A stretch of 64,000 nt of DNA from Leifsonia tongyongensis (GCF_010686705.1 NZ_JAAGWY010000001.1:868001-932000), one strand, 5' to 3'; positions 8,695 through 17,536 are shown, counted from the stretch's first letter. Program-made: numbers and translations. Notes: generated by a model from the sequence alone, not told the origin.

Positions 8695-9582
8695 TCAGAC
8701 GTTCTGGTTCCGCTGAGGTGCCTCGGGGGCGGGCTGGCTCTGCGTGGCCGCCCAGCTGGCGAGGAGTTTGAGGGCGTCCTCCGACGGGGTCCCGGGGTCG
8801 GCGGTGTAGACGTTCAGTCGAAGACCAGGATCCCCGGGCAGGTCCATCGCTTCGAAGGCGAGGTCCAGCTCGCCGACGATCGGGTGGTGGACCTGCTTGC
8901 GGCCCGTCCGGTGGTAGCGGACGTCGTGTCGTGCCCAGCGGACTCGGAAGTCCTCGCTTCGGGTGCTGAGCTCGCCGATGAGGTCCGTGAGGTCTTTGTC
9001 GTACGGGTTGCGGCCGGCGGCCGAACGGAGAATCGCGACGATGTCGTCGGCGGCGCGCGACCAATTCGTGTAGAACTCGCGGGCCTTGGGGTTGAGAAAG
9101 GTGAACCGGGCATTGTTCGGCGGTTGCACGACTTCGCTCATGAGGTCGAGGTAGAGCGCGCGACCGAGTTCATTGGCCGCGAGCACATCGCCGCGATCGT
9201 TGCGGATCCAGGCGGGAGCCGTGGAAATGGCGTCGATGACGCGTTGCAGGCTGGGGCGGACGGCCGTCGGACTGCGCTTGCGCCGCGCGCGCGGAGCGAC
9301 GTGCGCCGCCCGGGCGAGGTCGTACAGGTGCGCGGTCTCCGCGTCGTCGAGCTGCAGGGCGCGGGCCAGCGCTTCGAGGACGCCATCGGATGCTCCCGAC
9401 AGGTTGCCCCGTTCGAGGCGGGTGTAGTAGTCGACGCTCATCCCCGCAAGCATGGCGACCTCCTCGCGGCGGAGACCTGCGACCCGGCGGTTGCCGCCGT
9501 ACAGCGCGAGTCCGGCCTGCTCCGGAGTGATGCGCGCCCGGCGGCTCGTGAGGAACTCCCTGACCTCGTCGCTCTGTGTCAT
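8695..9582 (-). CDS. XRE-family HTH regulator with MmyB-like ligand domain
   Basis: Transcription factor of 295 residues. An N-terminal XRE helix-turn-helix (about residues 8-75, with RREEVAMLAGMSVDYYTRLE) is followed by an MmyB-like PAS-type ligand-binding domain (about residues 105-270). This architecture is abundant in actinobacteria and often controls an adjacent oxidoreductase. Here it is divergent from an aldo/keto reductase and co-directional with the membrane protein. ATG 9582 was chosen over TTG 9588 because it is the last of three ATGs created by a 17-bp repeat; the two upstream ATGs each open a six-residue leader peptide ending exactly at the next ATG. Confidence 0.88.
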   Translation of the reverse strand: MTQSDEVREFLTSRRARITPEQAGLALYGGNRRVAGLRREEVAMLAGMSVDYYTRLERGNLSGASDGVLEALARALQLDDAETAHLYDLARAAHVAPRARRKRSPTAVRPSLQRVIDAISTAPAWIRNDRGDVLAANELGRALYLDLMSEVVQPPNNARFTFLNPKAREFYTNWSRAADDIVAILRSAAGRNPYDKDLTDLIGELSTRSEDFRVRWARHDVRYHRTGRKQVHHPIVGELDLAFEAMDLPGDPGLRLNVYTADPGTPSEDALKLLASWAATQSQPAPEAPQRNQNV

Positions 9583-9622
9583 GTCCAACCCCGTGTCATG
9601 TCCAACCCCGTGTCATGTCCAA
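9576..9622 (-). repeat. 17-bp tandem repeat creating chained leader peptides
   Basis: Two full units (9576-9592 and 9593-9609) and 13 bp of a third (9610-9622). On the minus strand each unit contains GGACATGACACGGGGTT. The arrangement produces two identical six-residue ORFs, MTRGWT, at 9616-9596 and 9599-9579. Each ends in an ATGA overlap with the next start, and the second overlaps the regulator start at 9582. Confidence 0.85.
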
Positions 9623-9651
9623 ACGCTACGCGCCGCACGGCAGCCGAGGAA
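9617..9651 (-). promoter_or_regulatory. Possible leaderless promoter for the leader peptide and regulator
   Basis: On the minus strand TAGCGT (9628-9623) lies 6 nt before the first leader ATG at 9616, the spacing seen at other probable leaderless starts here. A weak -35, TTCCTC (9651-9646), is 17 nt further upstream. The -35 match is poor, so this is tentative. Confidence 0.3.
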
Positions 9652-9725
9652 GGTACTGACGTGCCCTCCCACCACATCCGTGGCGCGCCTACCGTGAAAC
9701 GCGAACAGTGAAGGAAGGAACCACG

Positions 9726-10745
9726 ATGGATTATCGTCCCCTCGGCCGCACCGGTGTGCAGGTCAGTCCGCTGTGCCTCGGAGCCATGATGTTCGGCCCC
9801 TGGGGCAACGAGGATCGCGCCGACGCGACCCGGATCATCCACCGCGCACTGGATGCGGGCATCAACTTCATCGACACCGCCGACGTCTATTCGGCCGGTG
9901 TCTCCGAGGAGATCGTCGGCGAAGCGCTGCGGGACCGTCGCGACGAGGTCGTCCTCGCCACCAAGTTCTTCATGCCGATGAGCGACGACCCGAACCACCG
10001 CGGCGGGTCCCGCCGCTGGATCATGCGCGCGGTCGAGGATTCCCTGCGGCGGCTGAACACGGACCACATCGACCTCTACCAGGTCCACCGGCCGAGCCCG
10101 GACACCGATGTCGAGGAGACCCTGGGTGCGCTCACCGACCTCGTGCGGCAGGGCAAAGTGCGGTACATCGGCTCGTCGTCCTACTCCGGGTCGCAGATCG
10201 TGGAGGCGCAGTGGGTGTCGCGCGAGCGCAACCTCGAGCGTTTCGTGACCGAGCAGCCGCCGTACTCGATCCTCGTCCGCGGGATCGAAGAGGATGTGCT
10301 CCCGGCCATCCAGCGCCACGGCATGGGCTCGCTCACCTACAGCCCGCTCGGCGGCGGCTGGCTCTCGGGTCGCTGGCGGAAGGATGCCGCATCGGCACCG
10401 ACCTCGGCCGCGCGCCCCCGCGCCCGGTTCGACATGAGCACCCCGGCCAACCAGCGCAAGCTCGACATCGTCGAGGAACTCGCGCTCCTCGCCGAGCAGG
10501 CGGGCATCAGCCTGATCGAACTGGCTATCGCGTTCGTGATCAACCACCCCGGTGTGACGTCCGCGATCGTCGGGCCCCGCACCATGGAGCAGCTCGAGTC
10601 CTACCTCCCCGCCGCCGAACTCAGGCTGCCGGCCGACGTGCTCGACCGCATCGACGAACTCGTCCCGCCGGGGGTCACCCTCAACCACGACGACAACAGC
10701 TACGGGGCCCACGAACTCACCGCGGCGGCACGCAGGCGAGGCTGA
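9726..10745 (+). CDS. Aldo/keto reductase
   Basis: NADPH-dependent aldo/keto reductase of 339 residues. The TIM-barrel fold is indicated by LGRTGVQVSPLCLGAMMFG at the N-terminus. The catalytic tetrad is visible as FIDTADVYS (Asp, Tyr), ATKFF (Lys) and DLYQVHRP (His), with an IVGPRT cofactor segment. The start ATG 9726 follows AAGGAAGGAA. It is divergent from the XRE/MmyB regulator, a common pairing in which the regulator controls the reductase. The substrate is not predictable. Confidence 0.9.
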   Translation: MDYRPLGRTGVQVSPLCLGAMMFGPWGNEDRADATRIIHRALDAGINFIDTADVYSAGVSEEIVGEALRDRRDEVVLATKFFMPMSDDPNHRGGSRRWIMRAVEDSLRRLNTDHIDLYQVHRPSPDTDVEETLGALTDLVRQGKVRYIGSSSYSGSQIVEAQWVSRERNLERFVTEQPPYSILVRGIEEDVLPAIQRHGMGSLTYSPLGGGWLSGRWRKDAASAPTSAARPRARFDMSTPANQRKLDIVEELALLAEQAGISLIELAIAFVINHPGVTSAIVGPRTMEQLESYLPAAELRLPADVLDRIDELVPPGVTLNHDDNSYGAHELTAAARRRG

Positions 10746-10783
10746 GGCGGGCGCCGCGTCGAGGCGACCCTCCCCATCCCCTG

Positions 10784-11593
10784 CTAGCGCGGTGGACGGA
10801 TAGTCAGGATCTGCTCGGCTCGGCCGACGGGACCCGAGGTGTCGTGCAGCACGCTGCTGGTCAGGCCGTGGCCGGCGGGGCCGAATGTGACCGTGGTGTC
10901 GAGACCGACCCAGGAGCCTTCGGGCTGACGGTACAGGTGGATGGTCAGGTCGAGGTTCGGGTAGAGCCAGCTCGTGGGGGGCTGGCGCACAGCGATCCCG
11001 TTGGCCGTGTCGACGAGGGTGATGAACGACGCGTGGGGACTCGCGATCTCGCCGGCGACGAGCCGAGTGTCGGTGCCCAGCCACGCCGTCGCACGTCCGG
11101 GGACCGGGGGCCGCAGCGGCCGGACCTCCAGCGAATCGATGTAGCCGCCCGGCCAGGTGTCGTCCATGGGCCAGCGGGTCAGTGCATCCGGACCGGGGAG
11201 CGCTTCAGGTTCCCCGCCGGCGACCGACGTCGTGTCGACGACATCGATGAACCACGCCCGGGCGAGCACCGCGGTACGTCCGGCGATGGCCACGCTCGCC
11301 TCGACGAGTTCGATGGTGCGCCCCGGCCTGATCGTCTCGACACGGATCGTGCAATCCTCTGCGGCGAGGAAGCCGAGGATGTCGAAGCTGATGCGGCCGA
11401 GCTGCTTGCTGTCGGGCTGCTGGCCGTCGGGCTGCTGGCCGTCGGGCGCCTGCGCCGCGCGGTGCAGGTCGATCGCGTGGACGACGAGTCCGCCCAGCGG
11501 GCTGAAATGGATCTCAGCAGCGTTCCACGCGCCACCGGCGTGAATGGTGGGGCGGTACCGGTCGGAATCGAGTCGTTCGAAATAGGCGCTCAT
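10784..11593 (-). CDS. Thioesterase-like double-hotdog protein
   Basis: Protein of 269 residues resembling the acyl-CoA thioesterase-like (4HBT_3/TesB-type) family. Two halves each end in a hotdog-like core (SFDILGFLAAEDCTIRVETIRPGRTIEL and LDLTIHLYRQPEGSWVGLDT regions). Residues about 52-63 hold a QQPDG-type repeat matching a 15-bp DNA repeat. ATG 11593 is used; GTG 11599 is an in-frame alternative. It is encoded downstream of the HD protein with a short gap and probably co-transcribed. The substrate is unknown. Confidence 0.7.
   Translation of the reverse strand: MSAYFERLDSDRYRPTIHAGGAWNAAEIHFSPLGGLVVHAIDLHRAAQAPDGQQPDGQQPDSKQLGRISFDILGFLAAEDCTIRVETIRPGRTIELVEASVAIAGRTAVLARAWFIDVVDTTSVAGGEPEALPGPDALTRWPMDDTWPGGYIDSLEVRPLRPPVPGRATAWLGTDTRLVAGEIASPHASFITLVDTANGIAVRQPPTSWLYPNLDLTIHLYRQPEGSWVGLDTTVTFGPAGHGLTSSVLHDTSGPVGRAEQILTIRPPR
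11411..11447 (-). repeat. 15-bp in-frame tandem repeat in thioesterase gene
   Basis: Unit GTCGGGCTGCTGGCC (plus strand) at 11411-11425 and 11426-11440 with a 7-bp partial copy. It encodes a repeated five-residue DGQQP segment in a surface-like loop and is in frame, so copy-number change would not break the gene. Confidence 0.85.
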
Positions 11594-11610
11594 GGTCACG
11601 CTTCCCCACC

Positions 11611-12228
11611 TTATGGCCGATCGAGACTGTATGGCCGTTCGAGCGGATTCTCCTTCAGCTTGCGCTCGACCCCTCCGTCGACCAGCCGTCGCGCGGCCGT
11701 GTCAGGCTTCCGCACCGCCTGATCCTTCACGCACGCCGTGAACTCGGCGGCGAGCTCGAGCCGGGGATAGCGATCGAGGACCTCACGCCGGAAGGCGACC
11801 GGGAGCTCATCCGACCGCGCACTGGAGATGTCGAGTGCTGTGGCGATCTCGAGCAGGTGCCCTTCCGTGTCGAATTCCGGATCGACCTCCGGCCAGTTGT
11901 GCCGCACGATCACCTCGTGTGCGCGCACCCGCCGGTGGGCCGGCCAGCCGGCGCCCGCTGTCAGTGCGATCGCCACGTGGCCGCCCGCATCCTCGTAGGC
12001 GAGCGTGTGGTTGTCGAACTCGCGGACGATGCCGAGATCGTGGAGGAGAGCCGCCACATACAGGAGCTCATGGTCGGGCTCGAGCTCGCGGGTCTCGGCG
12101 AAGCCGATCGCCCACAGCCACGACCGCTCCACATGGTTCAGCAGAGAGGGCGTGTGGTAGGCGGATGCGATCTCGAGCGCCGCGCGGGACGCTGCGGTAT
12201 CCGGGGCGATGATGTCGCTCATTCTCAT
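11611..12228 (-). CDS. HD domain-containing hydrolase
   Basis: Protein of 205 residues with a metal-dependent HD phosphohydrolase domain. NHVERSW supplies the first His, LLHDLGI the HD dyad, and HEVIVRHN a later His. Close relatives include cyanamide-hydratase-like HD proteins, but the substrate cannot be deduced. ATG 12228 was chosen because AAGGATGAGCTC gives a good ribosome site; ATG 12222 is the alternative. It is upstream of the thioesterase and divergent from an SDR gene 52 bp away. Confidence 0.8.
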   Translation of the reverse strand: MRMSDIIAPDTAASRAALEIASAYHTPSLLNHVERSWLWAIGFAETRELEPDHELLYVAALLHDLGIVREFDNHTLAYEDAGGHVAIALTAGAGWPAHRRVRAHEVIVRHNWPEVDPEFDTEGHLLEIATALDISSARSDELPVAFRREVLDRYPRLELAAEFTACVKDQAVRKPDTAARRLVDGGVERKLKENPLERPYSLDRP

Positions 12229-12280
12229 GAGCTCATCCTTCCGGATGCGCGCGCACTCGCGGGAGGAGTATGAATGCACC

Positions 12281-13018
12281 ATGGCTCGCATACTGGTCAC
12301 CGGATCGACCGAAGGGCTCGGCTACGCCACCGCCGAGGCCCTCCTCGCCGAGGGGCACGACGTCGTCGTGCACGCCCGCAACGACAGGAGGGCGGATGCG
12401 CTCGGCCCGCTCCTCGACCGGGGCGCGGACCTGCTCGTCGCGGATTTCGCCGACCGCGACCAGACGGTGAACGCCGTCGCCGAGCTGAACGACGCTGCGC
12501 CGATCGACGTCGTGATCCACAACGCGGGCGCGGTCTCGGGAGCCGCGGTCATGCCCGTCAACGTCGTCGCGCCATTCCTGTTCACCGCGGGACTGCTCGG
12601 CCCGCGCCGGCACATCTACCTCAGCAGCGGCTTGCACCGGGGAGGCAGGCCATCACTGGACGGTGTCGACTGGACGGGCGCTCACGCTGCCGGGAGCTAC
12701 TCGGACAGCAAATTGTTCGTCACCACCCTCTCGGCCGCCGTCGCCCGGCTCCGGCCGGACACCCTGAGCAACGCGGTCGACCCCGGCTGGGTGCCGACCC
12801 GGATGGGCGGCGCGGGTGCACCCGACGACCTCGAGCTCGGGCATCGGACACAGGAATGGCTCGCCGTGAGCGACGACGCCGAGGCGCTCACGTCCGGCGG
12901 CTACTGGTACCACAGCGGCCTGTATCAACCGCACCCCGCCGTGCACGATCGTGCGTTTCAGGACCGCCTCCTCGCCTCACTCGAAGCCGCGACGGGAGTG
13001 CAGCTCAGCCCGCATTGA
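12281..13018 (+). CDS. Short-chain dehydrogenase/reductase
   Basis: SDR-fold oxidoreductase of 245 residues. The cofactor motif TGSTEGLG is at residues 7-14, NAG lies mid-protein (VIHNAGAVSG), and the catalytic YxxxK is in SYSDSKLF. It ends in a variable substrate domain. GGAGGAG lies 12 nt before ATG 12281, a long but acceptable spacing. It is convergent with the TetR gene, whose end lies 24 bp away. The TetR regulator may or may not control it, and the substrate is unknown. Confidence 0.88.
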   Translation: MARILVTGSTEGLGYATAEALLAEGHDVVVHARNDRRADALGPLLDRGADLLVADFADRDQTVNAVAELNDAAPIDVVIHNAGAVSGAAVMPVNVVAPFLFTAGLLGPRRHIYLSSGLHRGGRPSLDGVDWTGAHAAGSYSDSKLFVTTLSAAVARLRPDTLSNAVDPGWVPTRMGGAGAPDDLELGHRTQEWLAVSDDAEALTSGGYWYHSGLYQPHPAVHDRAFQDRLLASLEAATGVQLSPH

Positions 13019-13042
13019 TCTCTCGCTGCGGTCGGCGCGTCG

Positions 13043-13636
13043 TCATGCCGCGATGCCCGGCCAGCACACGTCGATGATGTCCCTGGTCAACCGTTCGGTG
13101 AGCGGCTGGTGCTCGAACATCAGCCGGTAGTAGATCGGCGCGAAGAGCGTGTCGGCGACCACGTCGTACTCGAGTCCCTTGCGCACTTCGCCACGGCGGA
13201 CCCCTTCGAAGAGGAGATTCACGACGGCTGCTCGCCGGGGCGCCACCCAGTCGTCGATGAGTGCCCGCGCGACGTCGGCATCGGTGACCGAGGCTGCAAC
13301 GAGTCCCTTGAGCAGCGGCCCTGCCGGTGTGTCGCGGACGAGTGCGATGAGGCTCGCGAGGTAGTCGTAGAGCGCCTCCCGGGTCGTCGCCGAGGCGCGT
13401 GTCTCGAGCGACTCGTGCGTGCGTTCCAGGAGGCCTTCGAGCAGGACCGCCGGTGCGGACGGCCACCACTTGTAGATCGTCGTCCGGCTGACTCCGGCTC
13501 GAGCGGCTATCGCATCGATGCCGACACCTGCGGTGCCTTCGAGGGCGAGCTCCGCGGCCGCATCGAGCACGGCGCGCCGGGCGCTGTCGCTGCGGGGACG
13601 ACCCCGCTGGATTGGTGGTTGCGAATTACTGGACAC
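13043..13636 (-). CDS. TetR-family regulator
   Basis: TetR/AcrR repressor of 197 residues. The N-terminal helix-turn-helix spans about residues 12-60 (AAELALEGTAGVGIDAIAARAGVSRTTIYKWW, given here only as its region), followed by an all-helical ligand domain. The GTG at 13636 is chosen because a -10 box TATACT lies 7 nt upstream, the geometry of a leaderless transcript; longer in-frame extensions overlap the divergent TPR gene. Targets are unknown; the divergent TPR gene and convergent SDR are candidates. Confidence 0.88.
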   Translation of the reverse strand: MSSNSQPPIQRGRPRSDSARRAVLDAAAELALEGTAGVGIDAIAARAGVSRTTIYKWWPSAPAVLLEGLLERTHESLETRASATTREALYDYLASLIALVRDTPAGPLLKGLVAASVTDADVARALIDDWVAPRRAAVVNLLFEGVRRGEVRKGLEYDVVADTLFAPIYYRLMFEHQPLTERLTRDIIDVCWPGIAA

Positions 13637-13637
13637 G

Positions 13638-13672
13638 CTGTACAGTATATAGTCAACGGCATCCGCCCACAA
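13638..13672 (-). promoter_or_regulatory. Leaderless promoter and palindrome of the TetR gene
   Basis: On the minus strand TTGTGG (13672-13667), a 17-nt spacer and TATACT (13649-13644) precede the GTG start by 7 nt. The palindrome CTGTACAG (13638-13645) overlaps the -10 box and transcription start, a natural place for autorepression. Confidence 0.55.
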
Positions 13673-13711
13673 CACCACGGAACAGCGGGCGGACCCGGCA
13701 GACTGGGCTTC

Positions 13712-14242
13712 ATGACATCGACCGACCCTGCACTGGAACGACAGCTCCGAGAGATCTTCGATGCGCGCGACCGCGAGAACATGCAGCCCACCATCGAGGC
13801 CTTCCTCGCGGTGCTGGCCGAGCATCCGGACGATGCAGCCGTTCTCTACGAGGTCGGCGGGTCGTACGACACCGCGGGTGAAGAGGAGACCGCACTCGGA
13901 TACTACGAGCGGGCGATGTCCGAGGGACTTGAAGGGGACATCCTGCGGCGGTGCCTGCTGCAGTACGGCAGCACGCTGCGTGCCCTCGGCCGGTACGACG
14001 AGTCGCTGGCCGCACTCGATCGGGCGCTCGCGCTGTTTCCGGCTTCGCCGTCCGTACGGATGTGGCACGCGCTCTCCCTTCACGCTGCCGGACGAAGCGA
14101 TGCAGCGGTCGCCGAGCTCATGGAGCTCGCGATCGACGAGGTCCGTACGCCCGACCTGGTGAGGTACGAGGCGGCCGTGCGCGGGAACGCCGCGTACCTC
14201 CGCGACCTCGACAGCGCCAGCATCCGGTCGAGTGGTCGCTGA
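13712..14242 (+). CDS. Tetratricopeptide repeat protein
   Basis: Soluble helical protein of 176 residues. At least three TPR-like units are visible (LAEHPDDAAVLYEVGGSYDT, GYYERAMSEGL, LRALGRYDESLAALDRAL). Such proteins act as protein-binding scaffolds, and nothing here shows a partner. No signal peptide or membrane segment is seen. ATG 13712 is divergent from the TetR gene, 75 bp away, so shared control by TetR is plausible. Confidence 0.75.
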   Translation: MTSTDPALERQLREIFDARDRENMQPTIEAFLAVLAEHPDDAAVLYEVGGSYDTAGEEETALGYYERAMSEGLEGDILRRCLLQYGSTLRALGRYDESLAALDRALALFPASPSVRMWHALSLHAAGRSDAAVAELMELAIDEVRTPDLVRYEAAVRGNAAYLRDLDSASIRSSGR

Positions 14243-14319
14243 CTCCCCTTTATCCGAGCTCGGAGGGGTGCCATCGACGACTCGAGTGACGAGAATTGAC
14301 CCTGAAAGGGGTCAGGACA

Positions 14320-15075
14320 ATGGCAGAGAATCGTGTCGCCCTGGTGACGGGGGCCAACCAGGGAGTCGGTCGTCAGGTCGCGAAAGAACTGGTGGCGGCA
14401 GGCCACACCGTGTTCGTCGGCTCGCGGAACCTCGAACGCGGTCGAGCCGCAGCGAAAGAGCTCGGGCCCGGCGCCATCGCCGTCCAGCTCGACGTGACCG
14501 ATGCCGAGTCGATCGCCGCCGCAGCCGACCGCATCCGAACCGAGGTCGGCCGGCTCGACGTGCTCGTCAACAACGCAGGAATCTCGAACACGCAGAAGGG
14601 CGACCTGTCGCTCGCGGAATATCGGGAGCGGTCACGCGCGAGCGTCGCGTCGCTCGACGAAGTGCGGGCCGTCTGGGAGACGAACGTCTTCGGTGTCCTC
14701 GCCGTCTACCAGGCGATGCTTCCCCTGCTGCGCGAGTCGTCGGATGCCCGGATCGTGAACGTGTCCAGTGGGGTGGGCTCGCTGACACTCAACGCCGACC
14801 CTGCCTACCCCACGCATGCGAGCTTCGGCCCCATCTACTCGGCATCCAAGGCCGCCGAGAACGCGATCACGCTCGCCATCATGGTCGAGCTCGAAGGGAC
14901 AGGCATCAAAGTCAATCTGGTGTCTCCCGCCTTCACCAAGACGAACCTCAACGGATACGAGGGGACCGCGTCCGTCGAAGACGGCTCGCGCGAGGTCGTG
15001 CGCGTCGCCTTGCTCGGACCGGACGGGCCGACGGGCACGTTCACGAGGTGGGAGAACGAGCCCATCCCGTGGTGA
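14320..15075 (+). CDS. Short-chain dehydrogenase/reductase
   Basis: SDR oxidoreductase of 251 residues. The N-terminal cofactor site TGANQGVGRQ, the central NNAGIS and the active-site Tyr-x-x-x-Lys in IYSASKAA are clear, and NVSSGVG holds the catalytic serine. The sequence resembles carbonyl-reductase-like SDRs with a long loop after NAG. ATG 14320 is chosen because GGGGTCAGG lies just upstream. It is downstream of the TPR gene but 77 bp away, so it probably has its own expression. The substrate is unknown. Confidence 0.88.
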   Translation: MAENRVALVTGANQGVGRQVAKELVAAGHTVFVGSRNLERGRAAAKELGPGAIAVQLDVTDAESIAAAADRIRTEVGRLDVLVNNAGISNTQKGDLSLAEYRERSRASVASLDEVRAVWETNVFGVLAVYQAMLPLLRESSDARIVNVSSGVGSLTLNADPAYPTHASFGPIYSASKAAENAITLAIMVELEGTGIKVNLVSPAFTKTNLNGYEGTASVEDGSREVVRVALLGPDGPTGTFTRWENEPIPW

Positions 15076-15160
15076 CGAGCGCGGGCCTCACGCTCTGCGC
15101 CACTCCCCCGCGTCATCGCAGCTCCACGGCTGGGCATCCGGTGCCGGAACGGCCACGCCG

Positions 15161-15712
15161 TCAGCGGACGACGTCGTAGACGAGTTTGACGACCCCGTTG
15201 GAGTAGGTCTCCTGCTCGGCGACCGTGAGACTCGAGGTGGCCCCACCGGCGAAGAGCCGTTTGCCGTCACCGAGCAGCAGGGGGAAGACCAGCAGGTGAT
15301 AGCGGTCGACCAGCCCGGCCGCGGCCAGGCCCTGCGCCAGCGTTGCACTGCCGTGCACGATGATGTTGCCACCATCGCTCTCTTTCAGCCGGGCGACCTC
15401 GTCCAGCGAACGCAGAACGGACGTGTTGTTCCATTCCGGGTTCGCGAGCGTGCTCGACACCACGTACTTGGGCATTGCGTTGTACTGGGCGAACTCTTCC
15501 ATCGTCGGCCAGATGGGGGCGAATTCGTCGTAGCTGACGCGGCCCATGAGCATCGCATCCGCTTCGACCTGTTCACGACCCTTGATCTCGTAGGCCTCGG
15601 GCGCGAACGGCACGTCCTTGAACGTCCAGCCGGCGCGCGGATGCGAGCCCCCACCGGGTGAGTCGATGACTCCGTCGACGGTGATGAATTCGGTGACGAT
15701 CAGCGTGCGCAT
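15161..15712 (-). CDS. Dihydrofolate-reductase-like RibD C-terminal domain protein
   Basis: Protein of 183 residues matching the RibD C-terminal/DHFR-like fold common in actinobacteria. It begins RTLIVTEFITVDGVIDSPGG, has MGRVSYDEFAPIWP, and ends with PLLLGDGKRLF. Members bind NADPH, but most, including this one, lack a proven reaction. It stands alone, with its 3' end converging on the SDR gene and its 5' end divergent from the GH13 gene. Neither a riboflavin nor a folate operon is visible. Confidence 0.85.
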   Translation of the reverse strand: MRTLIVTEFITVDGVIDSPGGGSHPRAGWTFKDVPFAPEAYEIKGREQVEADAMLMGRVSYDEFAPIWPTMEEFAQYNAMPKYVVSSTLANPEWNNTSVLRSLDEVARLKESDGGNIIVHGSATLAQGLAAAGLVDRYHLLVFPLLLGDGKRLFAGGATSSLTVAEQETYSNGVVKLVYDVVR

Positions 15713-15865
15713 TTCGGATGACCTCTCTTGACGGAAATTCTCTTCTCACCATGACGTCGAACGGGAGCGGACGTTTTCGACAGTACGCCGCGTTCGGGCA
15801 TCCCTCGCGGTTCCACAACCGCCAAGATCGGCCTACCGTTGCGAACGCGACCAGATCGGGGATGT

Positions 15866-17536
15866 ATGAAAGTCAGCGACACGAGCGACCTCTGGTGGAA
15901 GAGTGCGGTGATCTACTGTGTGGACGTCGAAACCTTCCGGGACGGCAACGGCGACGGAATCGGAGATCTCGGTGGTCTCGCGAGCCGGCTCGACTACCTC
16001 AACGAACTCGGGGTGACGTGCCTGTGGCTGATGCCGTTCTACCCGTCGCCCAATCGTGACGACGGCTACGACATCACCGACTTCTACGGCGTCGACTCTC
16101 GGCTCGGACATTTCGGCGACTTCGTCGAGGTCATCCGCATCGCCCGGGATCGCGGGATGCGCGTCATCGTCGATCTCGTCGTGAACCACACATCCGACAA
16201 GCACCCCTGGTTCAAGGCCGCCCGGTCGAGCCCGAACAACCCGTATCGCGACTTCTACGTCTGGCGCGACGAGCCACCGAAGGACCAGCCCGCGCCGGTC
16301 TTTCCCGATCAGGAGACCAGCGACTGGCAGTACGACGAGAAGGCGGGTCAGTACTACCAGCACGTCTTCTACCGCCAGCAGCCCGACCTCAACATCACCG
16401 ATGAGCGGGTGCGCGACGAGATCGCCAAAGTGATGGGATTCTGGCTCCAGCTCGGCGTCTCCGGTTTCCGCATCGACGCCGTGCCGTTCCTGCTTCAGAC
16501 CGCCGGGATCATCGACGGAGCCCGGAAGCTCCCCGACCCGCACGGCTACCTTCGGTCGCTCCGCGCATTCGCCCAGCGCCGCTCTGGCGAAGCGATGCTG
16601 CTCGGCGAAGTGAACTTGAGCCGGGCGGAGCAGAACACCTTCTTCGGCGGTGCCAAGGGCGACGAACTCACCATGCAGTTCGATTTCATCAGCATGCAGA
16701 ACCTGTACCTCTCGCTGGCACGGGGTGACACGCGCCCGCTCGCGAAGGCATTGCGCAGCCGCCCTGACGGATCTCCCGACATCCAGTGGGCCAACTTCGT
16801 GCGCAACCATGACGAGCTCACCCTCGACAAGCTGACCGCCGCCGAGCGCGAGGAAGTGTTCGCTGCGTTCGGTCCGGAGAAGCGGATGCAGGTCTACGGT
16901 CGCGGACTCGTGCGCCGGCTTCCTCCCATGCTCGAGGGTGATCCGCGTCGCATCCGGATGGTCTACAGCCTGCTCTTCTCCCTGCCTGGCACGCCCGTCC
17001 TTTTCTACGGCGAGGAGATCGGGATGGGCGAGAACCTCGATGTCGGTGGGCGGGAGTCCGTGCGTACGCCGATGCAGTGGACGGATGGCCGGAACGGAGG
17101 CTTCTCGTCGGCGCCCCCTTCGAAATTGCGTCGGCCCGTGACCGAAGGCGGCTACGGTCCCGAGTTCGTGAACGTCGCGCAGCAGCGACGTGACCCCGAT
17201 TCCCTCCTCGCCTTCATGCGAACCCTGGTGCGCCACTACCGGAACGCTCGCGAATTCGGTTGGGGGGCTTTCGAGATCCTCGATCAGCCCGACCATGCAC
17301 TGCTCGCGCACACGCTCACCTCGGGTCACCGGATGACCGTGGCCATTCACAATTTCGACTCGCAGCCTCGGGAAGCGAACCTGAAACTGGGGACGAGTGG
17401 TGACAGCGATCGCCTGACCGACGTCTTCACCGGCGAAGAGTTCGCTCTCGACGGTGGTGTCGTCACCATCCCGCTCGGCGGCTACGGCTTCCGCTGGCTT
17501 CGGCGCACCATCCGCGACGACTTCGCGCTGTACTGA
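15866..17536 (+). CDS. GH13 alpha-amylase-family protein, trehalose-synthase-like
   Basis: Cytoplasmic glycoside hydrolase or glucosyltransferase of 556 residues, without a signal peptide. The N-terminal DLWWKSAVIYCVDVETFRDGNGDGIGDL matches trehalose synthase (GH13_16). Catalytic residues are the Asp in GFRIDAVPF (about 203), the Glu in LLGEVN (about 248) and the Asp in NHDE (about 316). A C-terminal beta domain follows. It most likely interconverts or hydrolyses maltose/trehalose, but relatives in this subgroup are poorly characterised, and no maltokinase is fused or adjacent. Confidence 0.82.
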   Translation: MKVSDTSDLWWKSAVIYCVDVETFRDGNGDGIGDLGGLASRLDYLNELGVTCLWLMPFYPSPNRDDGYDITDFYGVDSRLGHFGDFVEVIRIARDRGMRVIVDLVVNHTSDKHPWFKAARSSPNNPYRDFYVWRDEPPKDQPAPVFPDQETSDWQYDEKAGQYYQHVFYRQQPDLNITDERVRDEIAKVMGFWLQLGVSGFRIDAVPFLLQTAGIIDGARKLPDPHGYLRSLRAFAQRRSGEAMLLGEVNLSRAEQNTFFGGAKGDELTMQFDFISMQNLYLSLARGDTRPLAKALRSRPDGSPDIQWANFVRNHDELTLDKLTAAEREEVFAAFGPEKRMQVYGRGLVRRLPPMLEGDPRRIRMVYSLLFSLPGTPVLFYGEEIGMGENLDVGGRESVRTPMQWTDGRNGGFSSAPPSKLRRPVTEGGYGPEFVNVAQQRRDPDSLLAFMRTLVRHYRNAREFGWGAFEILDQPDHALLAHTLTSGHRMTVAIHNFDSQPREANLKLGTSGDSDRLTDVFTGEEFALDGGVVTIPLGGYGFRWLRRTIRDDFALY

